This document shows positions 50,096 to 63,038 of a DNA stretch of 64,000 nt, piece after piece (the stretch's first letter is position 1; every line of letters begins with the position of its first letter). The translations under genes and the position numbers were made by a program. The stretch is from Sabethes cyaneus (taxonomy: Eukaryota; Arthropoda; Insecta; Diptera; Culicidae), in contig NC_071353.1 of NCBI RefSeq assembly GCF_943734655.1, positions 77,603,121-77,667,120 on the forward strand, given 5' to 3'. Under the pieces are notes generated by a model that worked only from the letters and a program-made list of their open reading frames with translations, ran no database searches and was not told where the DNA came from.

Positions 50096-50303
50096 TAAGG
50101 TTCAAACACGCGTCATTGATTTCTGGGATATCAAACGCAGTTTTTATGCACAACACAAAAGATATGTTCACGAAATTTCATTATTGTGTTCTTTGCGTCT
50201 GTCAAAACGCAATGATAAATTTTCATGAATATGACTTTTGTCTTGAGCACAAAAAATGCTTTTGTAATTCCAGAAATCAACGACGCGTGTTTGAACCTTA
50301 ATT
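50096..50303. repeat. inverted repeat inside the TIR element
   Basis: AAGGTTCAAACACGCGTCAT then TGATTTCTGG at the left is mirrored by CCAGAAATCAACGACGCGTG then TTTGAACCTT at the right. The spacer is about 60 bases, and pairing of the arms continues weakly inward (CAGTTTTTATGCACAACACA / TTGAGCACAAAAAATGC). Confidence 0.8.
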
Positions 50304-50445
50304 GGGTGACGACTGCACTTCAGCAGATTCGCTAATTGGGTTGACTGACAGTTGTTTGAAATTTTTAAACTCAAAAGTTCAATAGAATTTTGACATTCAA
50401 GTTGGAGCGTGGCCCAACTAACGAACATCCAATTAACGAACCGTA

Positions 50446-51143
50446 TCTCCCTCACGCACCCAGCTATTAACAAAATTCTCGCGTATTTTGATAATACCCA
50501 AAAATTGTAATGTTAAAATGGCTTGACTGTGCTACAGGTTAAGAAATCCAAATTTTTGCAAGTCGGTAATTTTTCAGATCGTTTTATTCATTTTAATGAT
50601 TGAAGGCTACTAAGTAAGTTAAAGTTTTTTAGCAAAATGTTTTGTACCTTACTGCCTTATTCTAAGTTGATGGTCAAATAAACATTAGCACCACTACGGA
50701 TCCCTTCTGTCTTGTCTTCTCATCATTTTCGAAAGAAATTAATGCTCGACTATTGAATAGTAAAGAATTGCAGGCACCTAACTGATGCAAAGCAGCAATT
50801 GAAACAATCAAAACTATTCTCGGATAAAAGCTAAAGAGATTGTCAATCCTGTTCGCACTTACACGAAAATCCATTGTCAAAACTTGTGTGAAAACAAAAG
50901 CAAAAATACTTCCTTCTTTTTTTTCTCACGCAAAAATCAAACAAAAATTGGCAACTTCGTAGTCGCGACTCGCGAATGTGGATAAAATCTGGCAAAAGGG
51001 ACGGATTGCTACTTACTTTTCTGTAACGTTTCACCTTCAGTACATCAATTTGGACTAGATTCAATGTTTAAAAATAAACTAGGTTGAAAGAAGGGGCTGG
51101 TTTTATGCTTTAACAAAATTGTCTACTTACAGGACATCAAATT
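50446..51143. other. unassigned stretch with a possible minus-strand exon scrap
   Basis: On the minus strand NLVQIDVLKVKRYRK is followed by GTAAGTAGC (about 51010-51064). A diverged echo, NLVQFDVL followed by GTAAGTAGAC, lies at the border of U copy 2. Two donor-flanked echoes suggest copies of one exon, but the protein is unknown to me. The rest is AT-rich and unassigned. Confidence 0.3.
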
Positions 51144-52590
51144 GGACTAGGTTTGTCGCAGTCCTAAGAAATCTTGTTAGGACGAGAGGGCTTTATCACT
51201 CTTTCTGGCATACTTCCCAAGCACAGATTTCAAATAAGTGTAAGTCTAAACGTCGTAAACTATCTTCAACCTATTGGTACGAGGGGCTTTCGTTGTTTTT
51301 TTCTAAACATAGTAATCGAAATCACAGTAAACAGATGGTGTATTTAACTGTCGTCCCTGCCTGTGGAGCAAGGCGATCACAAAGAAAATGTATGCAATAA
51401 TTTGACCTTGAAACTGTTCCGTAATTTTTACTAATTAGTGATTAACCCGTCTAAGGTCTACATCATTTTTAGCACCGCAAAATTCACTAAAACGGCCATA
51501 ACTTTTTTATCTTTTAATATTTTTTCACCAAATTTGGGAATTTTGCCGAAAATATTTTCTATTTTCATAATAGCTATAGATAATGGCCCTATGTCATATG
51601 GTCCGGGAGTTATTTCGGAGTTCCTTGGGGTACCGAGATATGGCTTTTTAGATAAAGTTGCCAAATATCTAAAATTTGTTTGAAATCTGTTGATTTTTGT
51701 AAACATATAATCGACTGTGGACATATCAGTTACTTTGCCGCAGTTATGAGCCATGCTGCGCGCCATCCGGATCCGGGGGGACACTATGAATCCGAGACCG
51801 GTTCCCGTAACGGGACATTTCAGCATCAGTAAAACATGTCGTGTCGCATATCAAAAAACATCAGCATTCGACAAAATAGCGATTGGTGATCATCTCATGT
51901 CCCTCAGAGGCCGTATGACCGGTTCCGGGTCCGGGGAGGGTTTCTTTTCTGATTCAAGCACGGAACGGATTTCGGAGGAACTTGTCCGGGACCTGGAATC
52001 GGCCATATGGCCTCTGAAAGGCATGAGATGATCGCCAATCGCTATTTTATCGAATTCTGATGTTTTTTGATATGCGACACGACATGCTTTACTGATACTG
52101 AAATGTCCCGTTACGGGAACCGGTTCCGGATTCATAGTGTCCCCCCGGATCCGGATGGCGCGCAGCATGGCTCATAACTGCGGCAAAGTAACTGATATGT
52201 CCACAGTCGATTATATGTTTACAAAAATCAACAGATTTCAAACAAATTTTAGATATTTGGCAACTTTATCTAAAAAAGCCATATCTCGGTACCCCAAGGA
52301 ACTCCGAAATAACTCCCGGACCATATGACATAGGGCCATTATCTATAGCTATTATGAAAATAGAAAATATTTTCGGCAAAATTCCCAAATTTGGTGAAAA
52401 AATATTAAAAGATAAAAAAGTTATGGCCGTTTTAGTGAATTTTGCGGTGCTAAAAATGATGTAGACCTTAGAGGGGTTAAAAAAGAATGTTACAATAGAA
52501 ATCACATAATTGCTACATCTTTTATGAGTCGATCGGTATCTAAACCATGAAAATCCATTCATAATTGGCAGAGTTATCAGCGTTCAAAAT
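51144..52590 (+). repeat. U repeat copy 2, interrupted by a TTAA palindromic element
   Basis: It matches 48019-48797 closely, from GGACTAGGTTTGTCGCAGTC to GCGTTCAAAAT. It lacks the hAT MITE at GAGTCGATCGGTAT (about 52530) and has instead a 1,031-bp insertion at AGTGA|AAAAGAATG. The copies are in the same orientation about 3.1 kb apart. Confidence 0.8.
51446..52476. mobile_element. 1,031-bp full-length palindromic MITE with TTAA TSD
   Basis: CCCGTCTAAGGTCTACATCA starts it and the complement of its end is CCCCTCTAAGGTCTACATCA. TTAA flanks both (51442-51445, 52477-52480). The arms continue inward, nearly identical, for about 480-490 bp each, leaving only a centre of about 50 bp (about 51938-51988). 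TTAA duplication with CCC ends suggests piggyBac; Kolobok also uses TTAA. Frames within the arms are mirror images of each other, not genes. It could fold into a long hairpin RNA. Confidence 0.92.
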
Positions 52591-52603
52591 ACCCCGGTTA
52601 AAT

Positions 52604-52679
52604 ACGCAAGCAACTTGCATGCAAGTTTTGTGCAAGCAACTTGCATGCAAGTTTTACGCAAGCAACTTGCATGCAAACT
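52604..52679. repeat. three tandem copies of a 25-26-bp palindromic unit
   Basis: GCAAGCAACTTGCATGCAAG plus TTTT and two bases is repeated three times, and each copy contains the palindrome ACTTGCATGCAAGT. A looser GACTTGCACGCAAG follows. It could be a protein-binding array or a remnant of a fold-back element. Confidence 0.85.
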
Positions 52680-53049
52680 AAAAACGAAATACGCAGGAAA
52701 AATCAATTTAGCGACTTGCACGCAAGAAAAGCGAGAAAATTCGAGGGTGGAATACCGAAAATAAATTATCTGGTACATTACGAATAAATCAAAACATCTT
52801 TTTTTTTTTCTTAACAATCGCTGCAATCTGAGTTGCAGGGTAATTCATATAGTCATGGCACTAGGTGAAAAACTCTCGCTTTTCCCAGAACTGCCGGGTT
52901 CTGGGAAAATTCTGAGTACGAGCGAATGTTGACCTACTAGTGGGCCAACATTCAGAATCCCAAAATAAACCGACATAAAGTTAACGTTCCACAAACGTTG
53001 TACAAAACACAACAGCGCGAATAACCGTGGGTTAAACTAACTGCTTTTT

Positions 53050-53168
53050 ACCTTTGTTATACTATAACAAAGGTTTAAAAATTGGTCGAAAAACACGAAA
53101 TTGATCCGAGGCCCGGAGGGCCAAGTCACATATACCAATCGATAGGGTTCGACGATTTGAGCAATGTC

Positions 53169-53200
<32 letters not shown>

Positions 53201-54950
53201 ATGATTTTTTCTATCGCCTGTTTCTCAGAGATGGCTGAACCGAATGGTTCGCTATTACTTTTGTTTGAAAGGTGTTATTGTCTAGTAGATCACTATTGTG
53301 TTGTTTCGTGATACGACGTTTCGTTTAAAAGTTATAAGCAAAAATGTGAAAAATACGTGACACGGGTTTCTTCGGAACTACATGACCGATTTCAACGATC
53401 TTAGTATCAAATGAAAGCCCTTATTAAAGCTAAATTGTTCAGGAATTTTTTATTGAAAACAAACAAGTAGTTTAAAAGTTATGCTTAAAAAACCTGTTTT
53501 GACAAGGTAATAATTATCGCCTGTTTCTTAGAGATGGCCAAACCGATTTATGCGCTATTAGTTTCATTTGAAAGATAATATATCCTAATAGATCACTATT
53601 GAATGGTTTTTTAATTGGACGTTTAATTTGAAAGTTATGAGCAACCGTATACACCACACCAAAATTAACAATAATTTATAATGGTTTTAACCAAGATAAT
53701 TTACCTAATTTGAATTATTTTAATATCAAACGAGAGGTTTTGACACTACGAATATATATGCAAAATCGCATAAGAATTGGTTTTACTTACCGGTCAAAAG
53801 ATATTAACCCTCGAACACTCGCGCCAACTTTTGTAACACGGTTACTCGCGCGCACAATAGCCCCAAACCAAAGAAAACGTGTGCACTAGAGTTTTGACTG
53901 GGAAAACCTGGTTTTAGGTTTATCGAACCTTTGGAAGAGTTTCTTGAAATTGAAAGCTCTATCGTCTGGTGGAATTTAAATTTTGATTAATCCCCCTAAA
54001 AGTGAAATAAAAAAAATATTTTTCTTCAGTGTCAATATAACACATTGATGTGTTCTGCAAAGTTATAGAGCATATTATTACAAGAAATTTTGCTAAAGAC
54101 AGTAACCTTCTATCTCTGCAGCGAAGATAGAAATATCTTATTTATTGTATATAAATTTGTAAAATCAATTTTTCTATTTTTGCTCTTTTTGTAATTGTTG
54201 TATGACTTTTTCATGTACTACAAAATTGTACAAATAGTAAAAATACACAACTTTGCTGAAAATAGTATACCTCTATGTTTGCTTGTTTAGGATCTGTGGA
54301 ACTTTGATTATAAAAAATACCCTAATTTTGACTCCGCATGACTCGACTACCAGCAGACGGATACATTTTAAACATTTTACATATGCTGATAGTTTTGCTG
54401 CATAAATTTTCCCAACAATTTAAATTATTAATGCATTGAATAATTATGATATTTTGCTCACAGTAAGTTTGTTGAAGAATATACGTTAGTTAAACTACGA
54501 TTTGTAACTTACAACAGCGTGAGTTAATAAAAATTGATGAAAATTATTCAAGAAAACTATTGATGTGATTCAAATAGAATGGCATTACAGGAAACTATGC
54601 ATAGTTCAAAAACCTATAAACTAGATCTTTACTAGACAATGTATATGCTAAAGGATAAGATTTCCACTTACAACTTACTTTTATTTGCATTTACTCAGAT
54701 TAATAACAACTTACTTATCCTTACTCGGCAATTTCATGAAAAAAGGATCTATCAAAATTTAAAAGTGTTCCTATTTTGTTCAAATTTTGTAAACTTATTC
54801 AATTTTTTAAAAATTTTATGTAAACCAACGCACTACGCAACGATAACCAATAGATGAATTATGTTTCGAAGACGTGTCGATTTCTATCTCAAATAGCAAG
54901 TAAGACCGTATAACAAAGGTTCCTTTCACCACTAGGTGGATTAAATCGGG
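53050..54950 (+). mobile_element. R-family element copy A (1.9 kb, complete)
   Basis: It begins with the hairpin ACCTTTGTTATACTATAACA (closing AAGGT). A short TG/TATG tract (53169-53201) follows about 120 bp in. It ends GTATAACAAAGGTTCC then CACTAGGTGGATTAAATCGG G. TTTTT flanks both ends. It is non-coding. The ACCTTTGTTATAC motif at the head is present inverted near the tail (a subterminal inverted repeat). This layout recalls Helentron-associated (DINE-1/HINE) elements, which is an inference. It is the uninterrupted reference for copies B+D and C. Confidence 0.82.
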
Positions 54951-55201
54951 TTTTTGTATAGCTACCCGATTGAAAGTAATAGCAATTTAAGAAAATGACA
55001 ACTGAAATGTTTCACCACTTTTCTTGTATTTCAATGCAAATTGCAAAATTACAAATTGTACAGACATACATCATGCATACACACATACATAGACTCATAC
55101 ACACGTACACACATGTATACATAGATGCATACATCACACATACATTGAATACAATCGACTCTTGATTGTTATATCCTAGTTTTACACGTTTTGATTGTTT
55201 T
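54951..55201 (-). mobile_element. S-family fragment, left of R copy B/D
   Basis: CACTTTTCTTGTATTTCAATGC, a CATA-rich tract (55065-55142) and ACATTGAATACAATCGAC then TTTACACGTTTTGATTG match S copies at 30735 and 62470. It resumes beyond the nested R elements at 60118. Confidence 0.72.
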
Positions 55202-56157
<956 letters not shown>

Positions 56158-58463
56158 CCTGATTTAATCCACCTATTGGTGAAAGGAACCTTTGTTATAC
56201 GGTCTTACTTGCTATTTGAGATAGAAATCGACACGTCTTCGGAACATAATTCATCTATTAGTTAACGTTGCATTGTGCGTTGGTTTACATAAAAATTTTG
56301 GAAATTGAATAAGCCTACAAAATTTGAATAAAATAGTAGCACTTACAAATTTTGATAGTTCTTCTTCTTATGAAATTGCTGAGTAAGTTGTTACTAATGT
56401 GGGTAAGTGCAAGTAAAAGTAAGTTGTAAGAAGAAATATTATTCTTTAACATATACATTGCGTAGTAAAGGTCTAGTTTATAGGTTTTTGAACTATGCAT
56501 AACTATGCATCAATAAGGTTTTCTTGAAAAAATTTCATCAATTTTTATTAACCTTCGGTTACTCACGCTGTTGTATACTGAATAACATGTGTAGGTTTTT
56601 GAATGCCATATTTACCAATCGGAGTTTAACTAACGTATATTCTTCAAAAAAATGTTCAGCAAAATGTCTGAATTATTCAATGCAATAATACTTTAAATTG
56701 TTAGGAAAATAGATCAGCATAAACCGAGAGCACAGAAACGAAGCAAGCAGCATGTGAGGTGTACCCAAGGTTGCCACCTGGTTTTCCCAAAAATCTGGCG
56801 AACATGAATAAAAGTGTCTGGCAAAAATCTGGTGGTAAATTAGTCCGACGGGGAGGCGTTTTCCTGAAAAAATCTTGCACGTTTTGCTCACAGTAGATGC
56901 AAAATTTTGTCCAAAATTAGAAGTGATGACCTTTTTGCAAGACGGATAATCGAAAATCTGGCACAGTGCCAAATATCTGGAAGGTTTTAAGCTTTGTCTG
57001 TTGGTCTGGCGCGCAATCAAAAATCTGGCAAAATCCAGATTTATCTGGCATACTGGCAACCGTGGGTGTACCGCTATTGGCCCCAAACTGGAATTTTTTC
57101 ACGTTACTTCATATGGAAAAATGATGTCTGTATGTAGCAAAACTATCAGCAAATGTAAAATGTTTAAAATGTATCCGTCAGTTGGTAGTCGAGTAATTCG
57201 GGGTTAAAATCAGGATATTTTTATAATCAAAGTTCTACAGTTCCTAAACAAGCAAACATAGAGGTATACTATTTTCAGCAAAGTTGTGTATTTTTACTAT
57301 TTGTATAACTTTGTAACACATGAAAGTCATACAACAATTACAAAAAGAGCTAAATTAGAAAAACTGATTTTACAAATACAGAAACAATAAATAAGATTTC
57401 TCTGTCTTGGCTTCTATCTCAGGTTACAGTCTTCAGCAAAATTTCTTGTAATAATAGGCTCTAAAACTTTGCAGAACATATCAATGTGTTATATTGAAAC
57501 TGAAAAAATTTTTTTTTTCACTTTTAGGGGGATTAATCCAAATTTAAATTGCACCAGATGATAGAGCATTCAATTTCAAGAAACTCTTCCAAAGGTTCGA
57601 TAAACTTAAAAACAAGTTTTCCTAGTCAAAACTCTAGTGCACACTTTTTCTTTGGTTTTGCGCGCGAGTAACTGTGTTGCAAAAGTTGGCGCGAGCGTTT
57701 GAGGATTGATATCTTTTGACCGGTAAAACCAATTCTTCTGAAATTTTGCATATATATTCGTAGTGTCAAAACCTCTCGTTTGATATTAAAATAATTGAAA
57801 TTAGGTAAATTATCTTGGTTAAAATCATTGTAAATTATTGTTAATTTTGGTGTGGTGTATACGATTGCTCATAACTTTCAAATTAAACGTCCAATCCCAA
57901 AACCATTCAATAGTGATCTATCCGGCTATATTACCTGCCAAATAAAACTAATAGCGCATAAATCGGCTTGGCCATCTCTGAGAAACAGGCGATCATTTGA
58001 ACATTATCAAAAATGGTTTTTTAAGGCTAACTTTTAAACTGCTTGTCCGTTTTCAATAAAACTTGGTAAAAAGTTTAGTAACAGCAAGAGCTTTCGTTTG
58101 GTACTAAGATCGTTAAAATTGGTTGCGTAGTTCAGGAGAAACGCGTGTCACGTAGTTTTCACATTTTTGCTTTAAACGAAACGTCGGACCGCAAATCAAT
58201 TCAATAGTGATATACTAGGCAATAATACCTTTCAAACAAAAGTAATAGCGGTCAAATCGGTTCAGCCACCTTCGAGAAACAGGCGATAGAAAATGAGCTG
58301 CACATACACACATACACACATACACACATACACACACACACAGACATTGCCCAGTTCGTCGAGCTCTATCGATTGGTATATGTGATTCGGCCCTACGGGC
58401 CTCGGATCAATTTCGTGTTTTTCGACCAATTTCTAAACCTTTGTTATATAGTATAACAAAGGT
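56158..58463 (-). mobile_element. R-family element copy C, inserted inside copy B/D
   Basis: Read on the minus strand it begins ACCTTTGTTATACTATATAA at the high end, has a short CA tract (58300-58342), and ends CACCAATAGGTGGATTAAATCAGG at the low end. AAA flanks both ends (56155-56157, 58464-58466). Its sequence is collinear with copy A apart from a hAT-like MITE. It proves R elements insert into one another. Confidence 0.88.
56766..57064. mobile_element. 299-bp hAT-like MITE with 8-bp TSD GGTGTACC
   Basis: The left end CAAGGTTGCCACCTG and the complement of the right end CACGGTTGCCAGTATG are inverted copies. GGTGTACC flanks both sides (56758-56765, 57065-57072). The interior repeats AAAATCTGGC and complements. 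It lies in R copy C. Confidence 0.85.
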
Positions 58464-60117
58464 AAAAATGTGAAAAATACGTGACTCGGGTTTCTCCGGA
58501 ACTACATGACCGATTTCAACGATCTTGGTATCAAATGAAAGCCCTTATTAAAACTAAATTGTTCAGAAATTTTTAATTGAAAACCAACAAGCAATTTAAA
58601 AGTTATGCTTAAAAAACCTGTTTTAATAAGGTAATAATTATCGCCTGTTTCTTAGAGATGACCAAATCGATTTATGCACTATTATTCTCATTTGAAAGAT
58701 ATTATATCCTAATAGATCACTATTGTATGATTTTTTGATTGGACGTTTAATTTGAAAGTTACGAGCAACCTTATACACCACACCAAAATTAACAATAATT
58801 AATTCAGATCTTAGCCAAGATAATTAACCTAATTTCAATTATTTTAATATCAAACGAGAGGTTTTGACACTACGAATATATATGCAAAATTTCGTAAGAA
58901 TTGGTTCTACCGGTCAAAAGATATTAACCCTCGAACACTCGCGCCAACTTTTGTAACGCAGTTAATCGCGCGCACAATAGCCCCAAACCAAAGAAAACGT
59001 GTGCACTAGAGTTTTGACTGGGAAAACTTGGTTTTAGGGTTATCGAACCATTGGAAGAGTTTCTTGAAATTGAAAGCTCTATCGTTTGGTGGAATTCAAA
59101 TTTTGATTAATCCCCCTAAAAGTGAAATAAATAAAATATTTTTCTTCAGTGTCAATATAACACATTGATGTGTTCTGCAAAGTTATAGAGCATATTATTA
59201 CAAGATATTTTGCGAAAGACAGTAGCCTTCTATCTCTGCAGCGAAGGTAGAAAAATCGTATTTATTGTATATGAATTTGTAAAATCAGTTTTTCTATTTT
59301 TACTCTTTTTGTAATTGTTGTATAACTTTTCCATGTACTACAAAATTGTACAAATTGTAAAAAAACACATCTTTGCTGAAAATGGTATACCTGTATGTTT
59401 GCTTGTTTAGGAACTGTAAAACTTTGATTATAAAGAATACCCTAATGTTAACTCCGAATTATTCGACTACCAGCAGACGGATACATTTTAAACATTTTAC
59501 ATTTGCTGATAGTTTTGCTGCATACATTTTCCCAACAATTTAAATTATTAATGCATTGAATAATTATGACATTTTGCGCACAATAAGTTTGTTGAAGAAT
59601 ATACGTTAGGTAAACAACGTTTTGTAACAATATGGCGTTGAAAAACCTACACGTGTTATTCAAAATACAACAGCGTGAGTAACCGTAGGTTAATAAAAAT
59701 TAATGAAAATTATTCAAGAAAACTCTATTGATGTGATTCAAATAGAATGTCATTACAGGAAACTATGCATAGCTCAAAAACCTATAAACTAGACCTTTAC
59801 TAGACAATGTATATGTTAAAGAATAAGATTTCCTCTTACAACTTATCTTTATTTGCACTTACACAGGTTAATAACAACTTACTTATCCTTACTCAGCAAT
59901 TTCATAAAAAAGGATCTATCAAAATTTAAAAGTGTTCCTATTTTGTTCAAATTATGTAAACTTATTCAATTTTCAAAAAATTTATGTAAACCAACGCACT
60001 ACGCAACGATAACCAATAGATGAATTATGTTCCGAAGACGATTTCGATTTCTATCTCAAATAGCAAGTAAGACCGTATAACAAAGGTTCCTTTCACCACT
60101 AGGTGGATTAAATCGGG
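58464..60117 (+). mobile_element. R-family element copy B/D, right part
   Basis: It continues copy B from AAAATGTGAAAAATACGTGA to the tail CACTAGGTGGATTAAATCGGG. Collinear with copy A throughout (ACCGATTTCAACGATCTTGG, CTCGAACACTCGCGCCAAC, CGTGTGCACTAGAGTTTTG). No open frame of note is present. Confidence 0.86.
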
Positions 60118-60552
60118 TTTTATTATATCGTGTTAAAATGTTTAAGCTTGAATATCTGAACGGTAAATTTCAAATAATAATAAATTGTAGAATACACTGG
60201 ACTCTCGAAAAAGTTAATCGATTAGGGAATATGGGTCGATTAACTTTTACGAAATATTAACTTTTCCAAGTAGTCCTAAAAATCATTGAAAATGATAAAT
60301 ACAAAAGCGAAAAATGATAAATACAAAAGCGAAAATTTTTTGGATTTTCTAATTTTTGTATTCTTTTGAAAAGTTTAAGGTCAATTTTTCCGTATTCCGT
60401 TCATTTTAGAAACAAATTAGAAAATGTATTAACAATAACAACAAATATAAACATTTTAGCCAAGATCACAGCAGCTATATAATGCTTGTTCACATTATTT
60501 AGAAATTATTTTAAATTCCAGTACAGGAAATAAAATACTCTAAAGATACTTA
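60118..60552 (-). mobile_element. S-family fragment resumed, then unassigned
   Basis: TATATCGTGTTAAAATG, AAGCTTGAATATCTGAACGG and AAATTTCAAATAATAATAAA correspond to S copy 1 at 30900-31035 and continue the fragment interrupted at 55201. Similarity is lost after about 60195. The remainder contains CGATTAACTTTTACGAAA phrases without clear borders. Confidence 0.6.
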
Positions 60553-61010
60553 GGGTAGATGATCCATTAGTTGCGCCACTAAGCACAATATAACTTCATT
60601 TTGCTTGTCTATTGAGGTATATGCTTCAATTAATGCTTGTGGGATATAAATTTATCAAATACAAGGCATTTGTCACAAGGCAAGACAATTGCTTTCGTTG
60701 TACGAGAACCTTTATAAAGAAAAAAAGAATTTTCCGATTCAATTATATTGTACCAACAGTTGCGCTAATGTTTTCTTAATTAAGTTTGATGTTCCTTTAA
60801 TTGTGTTATTCCATATACATTGCTAGGTTGCTAAGTGAAAAAACATCGTAGCAAAACTATAGGTGTAGTCTAACTACCAATACTTCTTAAAACCTGATTT
60901 ATATAATGAATGTAATTGTTTTATCTAAAATGCTACGGTGACGAAAATATGCATTAATAATGAATAGTAGCGCAACTATTGGTACTACCACAACTATTGG
61001 ATCAACTACC
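60553..61010. mobile_element. 458-bp TIR element with TA duplication
   Basis: The left end GGGTAGATGATCCATTAGTT mirrors the right end, whose complement is GGGTAGTTGATCCAATAGTT. TA flanks both sides. CAACTATTGG repeats lie near the right end. It is a Tc1/mariner-type MITE by the TA duplication. No transposase is present. Confidence 0.75.
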
Positions 61011-62259
61011 CTATGTTCAAAATAGAAAAAAAAAACCAAATTAATCCACCTAGCGGCGTGACCTAGCCTTTCTACTGCCACAATAATCATTATTTAATTT
61101 TTCAGGAACATCTATAATTAACTTGACTATATTTTTAAATATCCGTTCCGTATTCCTCAAAATACTTATTTGCCAGTAAAATTCATAACGTATTGCGTAG
61201 AATAATTATATTTTCTTTCCTTGGGTGCGTAAATACTTGTAAGCGTCATTTATGTTATTTGATGAACATCTTATTTAGTTTTATAATCGATCGGCTAACT
61301 TTCGGGTTTCAGAGCCACATACGAAACTTGTTTTGAACTGACAATATGAAATATGTGTTCATAGCAGATTTTCTGATATATTTTTTTTTTTGAGTGGTTT
61401 AAACCCAAAGGGTAGATTTTTTTGATATTTTGATATTAATACCATGCGCTCAAAAGTTAGCATCTTTGAAAAACAAGAGTTCAGAAAAATTATTATTATA
61501 CTTCGCTTTTGAAGAAAAAGGATATCTACAACAAAAGGATTAATCTCAAAATTTTACTATTAGTTTGCTTGGCTTCAATTTTGCAATATATCTGAATTAG
61601 AAAAAATAACTGAATAGAGCATTAGATATGAAAAAGAGAAATTGAACTTTTTCTTAGCTGGCGCTCCTTCAGATAATTATTTTTTGCATGAAAATCAAAA
61701 CTTAAGCTTCTTTTGAATGTACTTTCATGAAAAGATAGTCATTAGCTTGATCGCATCGTTTTTACAATGTTAGAGGGTTAGGAAAACAAGATGAGGTCGA
61801 AAAATAGTTCCAAAGCTGCGCCATAAACATGCTTGAGAATGGGAAATACGATCGATATGATTCCCAGTGCTTGTCTTTTTTTGATTTATTTATTAAAACA
61901 TGATACATGACATAAGACATCTGTCCTTTAAAATATCACTAACGAAAACAAATGTTACAAAATTTCTACCGTGCAACGTTTACTTCCTATTTTTCATAAG
62001 ACATTTCTAAGCTCTAGTATCTATTGATTGAAAAAAGCATCTATTGATGCGCAGAATTTGTTTGGAATTTGTACAAATTTATTTGGAAAAATCAACTCAC
62101 TTGTATTTTTGATTCTATGCACCACTATACCTACATGCTTAAATAAACTGCTTTTCTTCGCTCTTTGCTTTTCTTGTACAATTGTGAGTAACAGCAAGTG
62201 AAGAAAATGACAATTGAAATCTGAAATCAAAGAAAAAAAAAAAACTTTTCGATTGAATC

Positions 62260-62375
62260 CCACTATTTAATATTTATTTGCAACAGATACGTAGTTCACC
62301 TACGATGTGCAGGCTTCATCAGTGTCTTATTTCAAAGCGTATACGTATCTGTCGCGAATAAATATTAAATAGTGG
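62260..62375. repeat. 116-bp hairpin in S copy 2
   Basis: CCACTATTTAATATTTATTT then GCAACAGATACGTA is mirrored by TACGTATCTGTCGCGAATAA then ATATTAAATAGTGG, 34 bp per arm. S copy 1 carries only one arm (about 30610-30650), so the second arm was gained as an inverted duplication or lost in copy 1. Confidence 0.85.
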
Positions 62376-62515
62376 AATTTAGTCGGTAAAAGTTTTTTCT
62401 TTTCTTTAATTTCAGAGTTCATATTCTACTAAGAGGCTTCAAAAACTTCAGACAATTGACATGTTTCTCACTTTTCTTGAATTTCACTGCAAATTTTAAA
62501 ATTGCAAATTGTCAT

Positions 62516-63038
62516 CACATACATACATACATACATACATACATACACACATACATACATACATACATACATACATACATACATACATACATACATACAT
62601 ACATACATACATACATACATACATACATACATACATACATACATACATACATACATACATACATACATACATACATACATACATACATACATACATACAT
62701 ACATACATACATACATACATACATACATACATACATACATACATACATACATACATACATACATACATACATACATACATACATACATACATACATACAT
62801 ACATACATACATACATACATACATACATACATACATACATACATACATACATACATACATACATACATACATACATACATACATACATACATACATACAT
62901 ACATACATACATACATACATACATACATACATACATACATACATACATACATACATACATACATACATACATACATACATACATACATACATACATACAT
63001 ACATACATACATACATACATACATACATACATACATAC
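62516..63038. repeat. (ATAC)n microsatellite, about 130 units
   Basis: About 520 bases of CATA/ATAC have a single CAC interruption near 62546. In S copy 1 and in the S fragment at 55065 the same position holds a short mixed CATA/CACA tract of about 80-100 bases. It is a copy-specific expansion. Confidence 0.98.

Larger units (their letters stand above)
48866..50445. mobile_element. 1.58-kb element with long TIRs and TTCGTTAATTGG repeats
   Basis: About 170 bp at the left (four TTCGTTAATTGG-type repeats, CAGCTTGAATGTCAAAATT, AACAACTGTCAGTC, CCCAATTAGCGAATC, GTGCAGTCGT) is mirrored at the right in the same order. Inside are an R fragment (49147-49235), a SINE copy and a second inverted repeat (50096-50303). 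No transposase is recognisable. Direct flanking duplications are not clear. Confidence 0.72.

Noticed and set aside
51458..52562. Four open frames of about 90-120 codons that look like paired genes
   Set aside because: They are mirror images in the two arms of the palindromic TTAA element, so their similarity reflects the inverted repeat and not a gene family.
52604..52679. CRISPR-like array
   Set aside because: The units are contiguous palindromes without unique spacers, and the DNA is eukaryotic.
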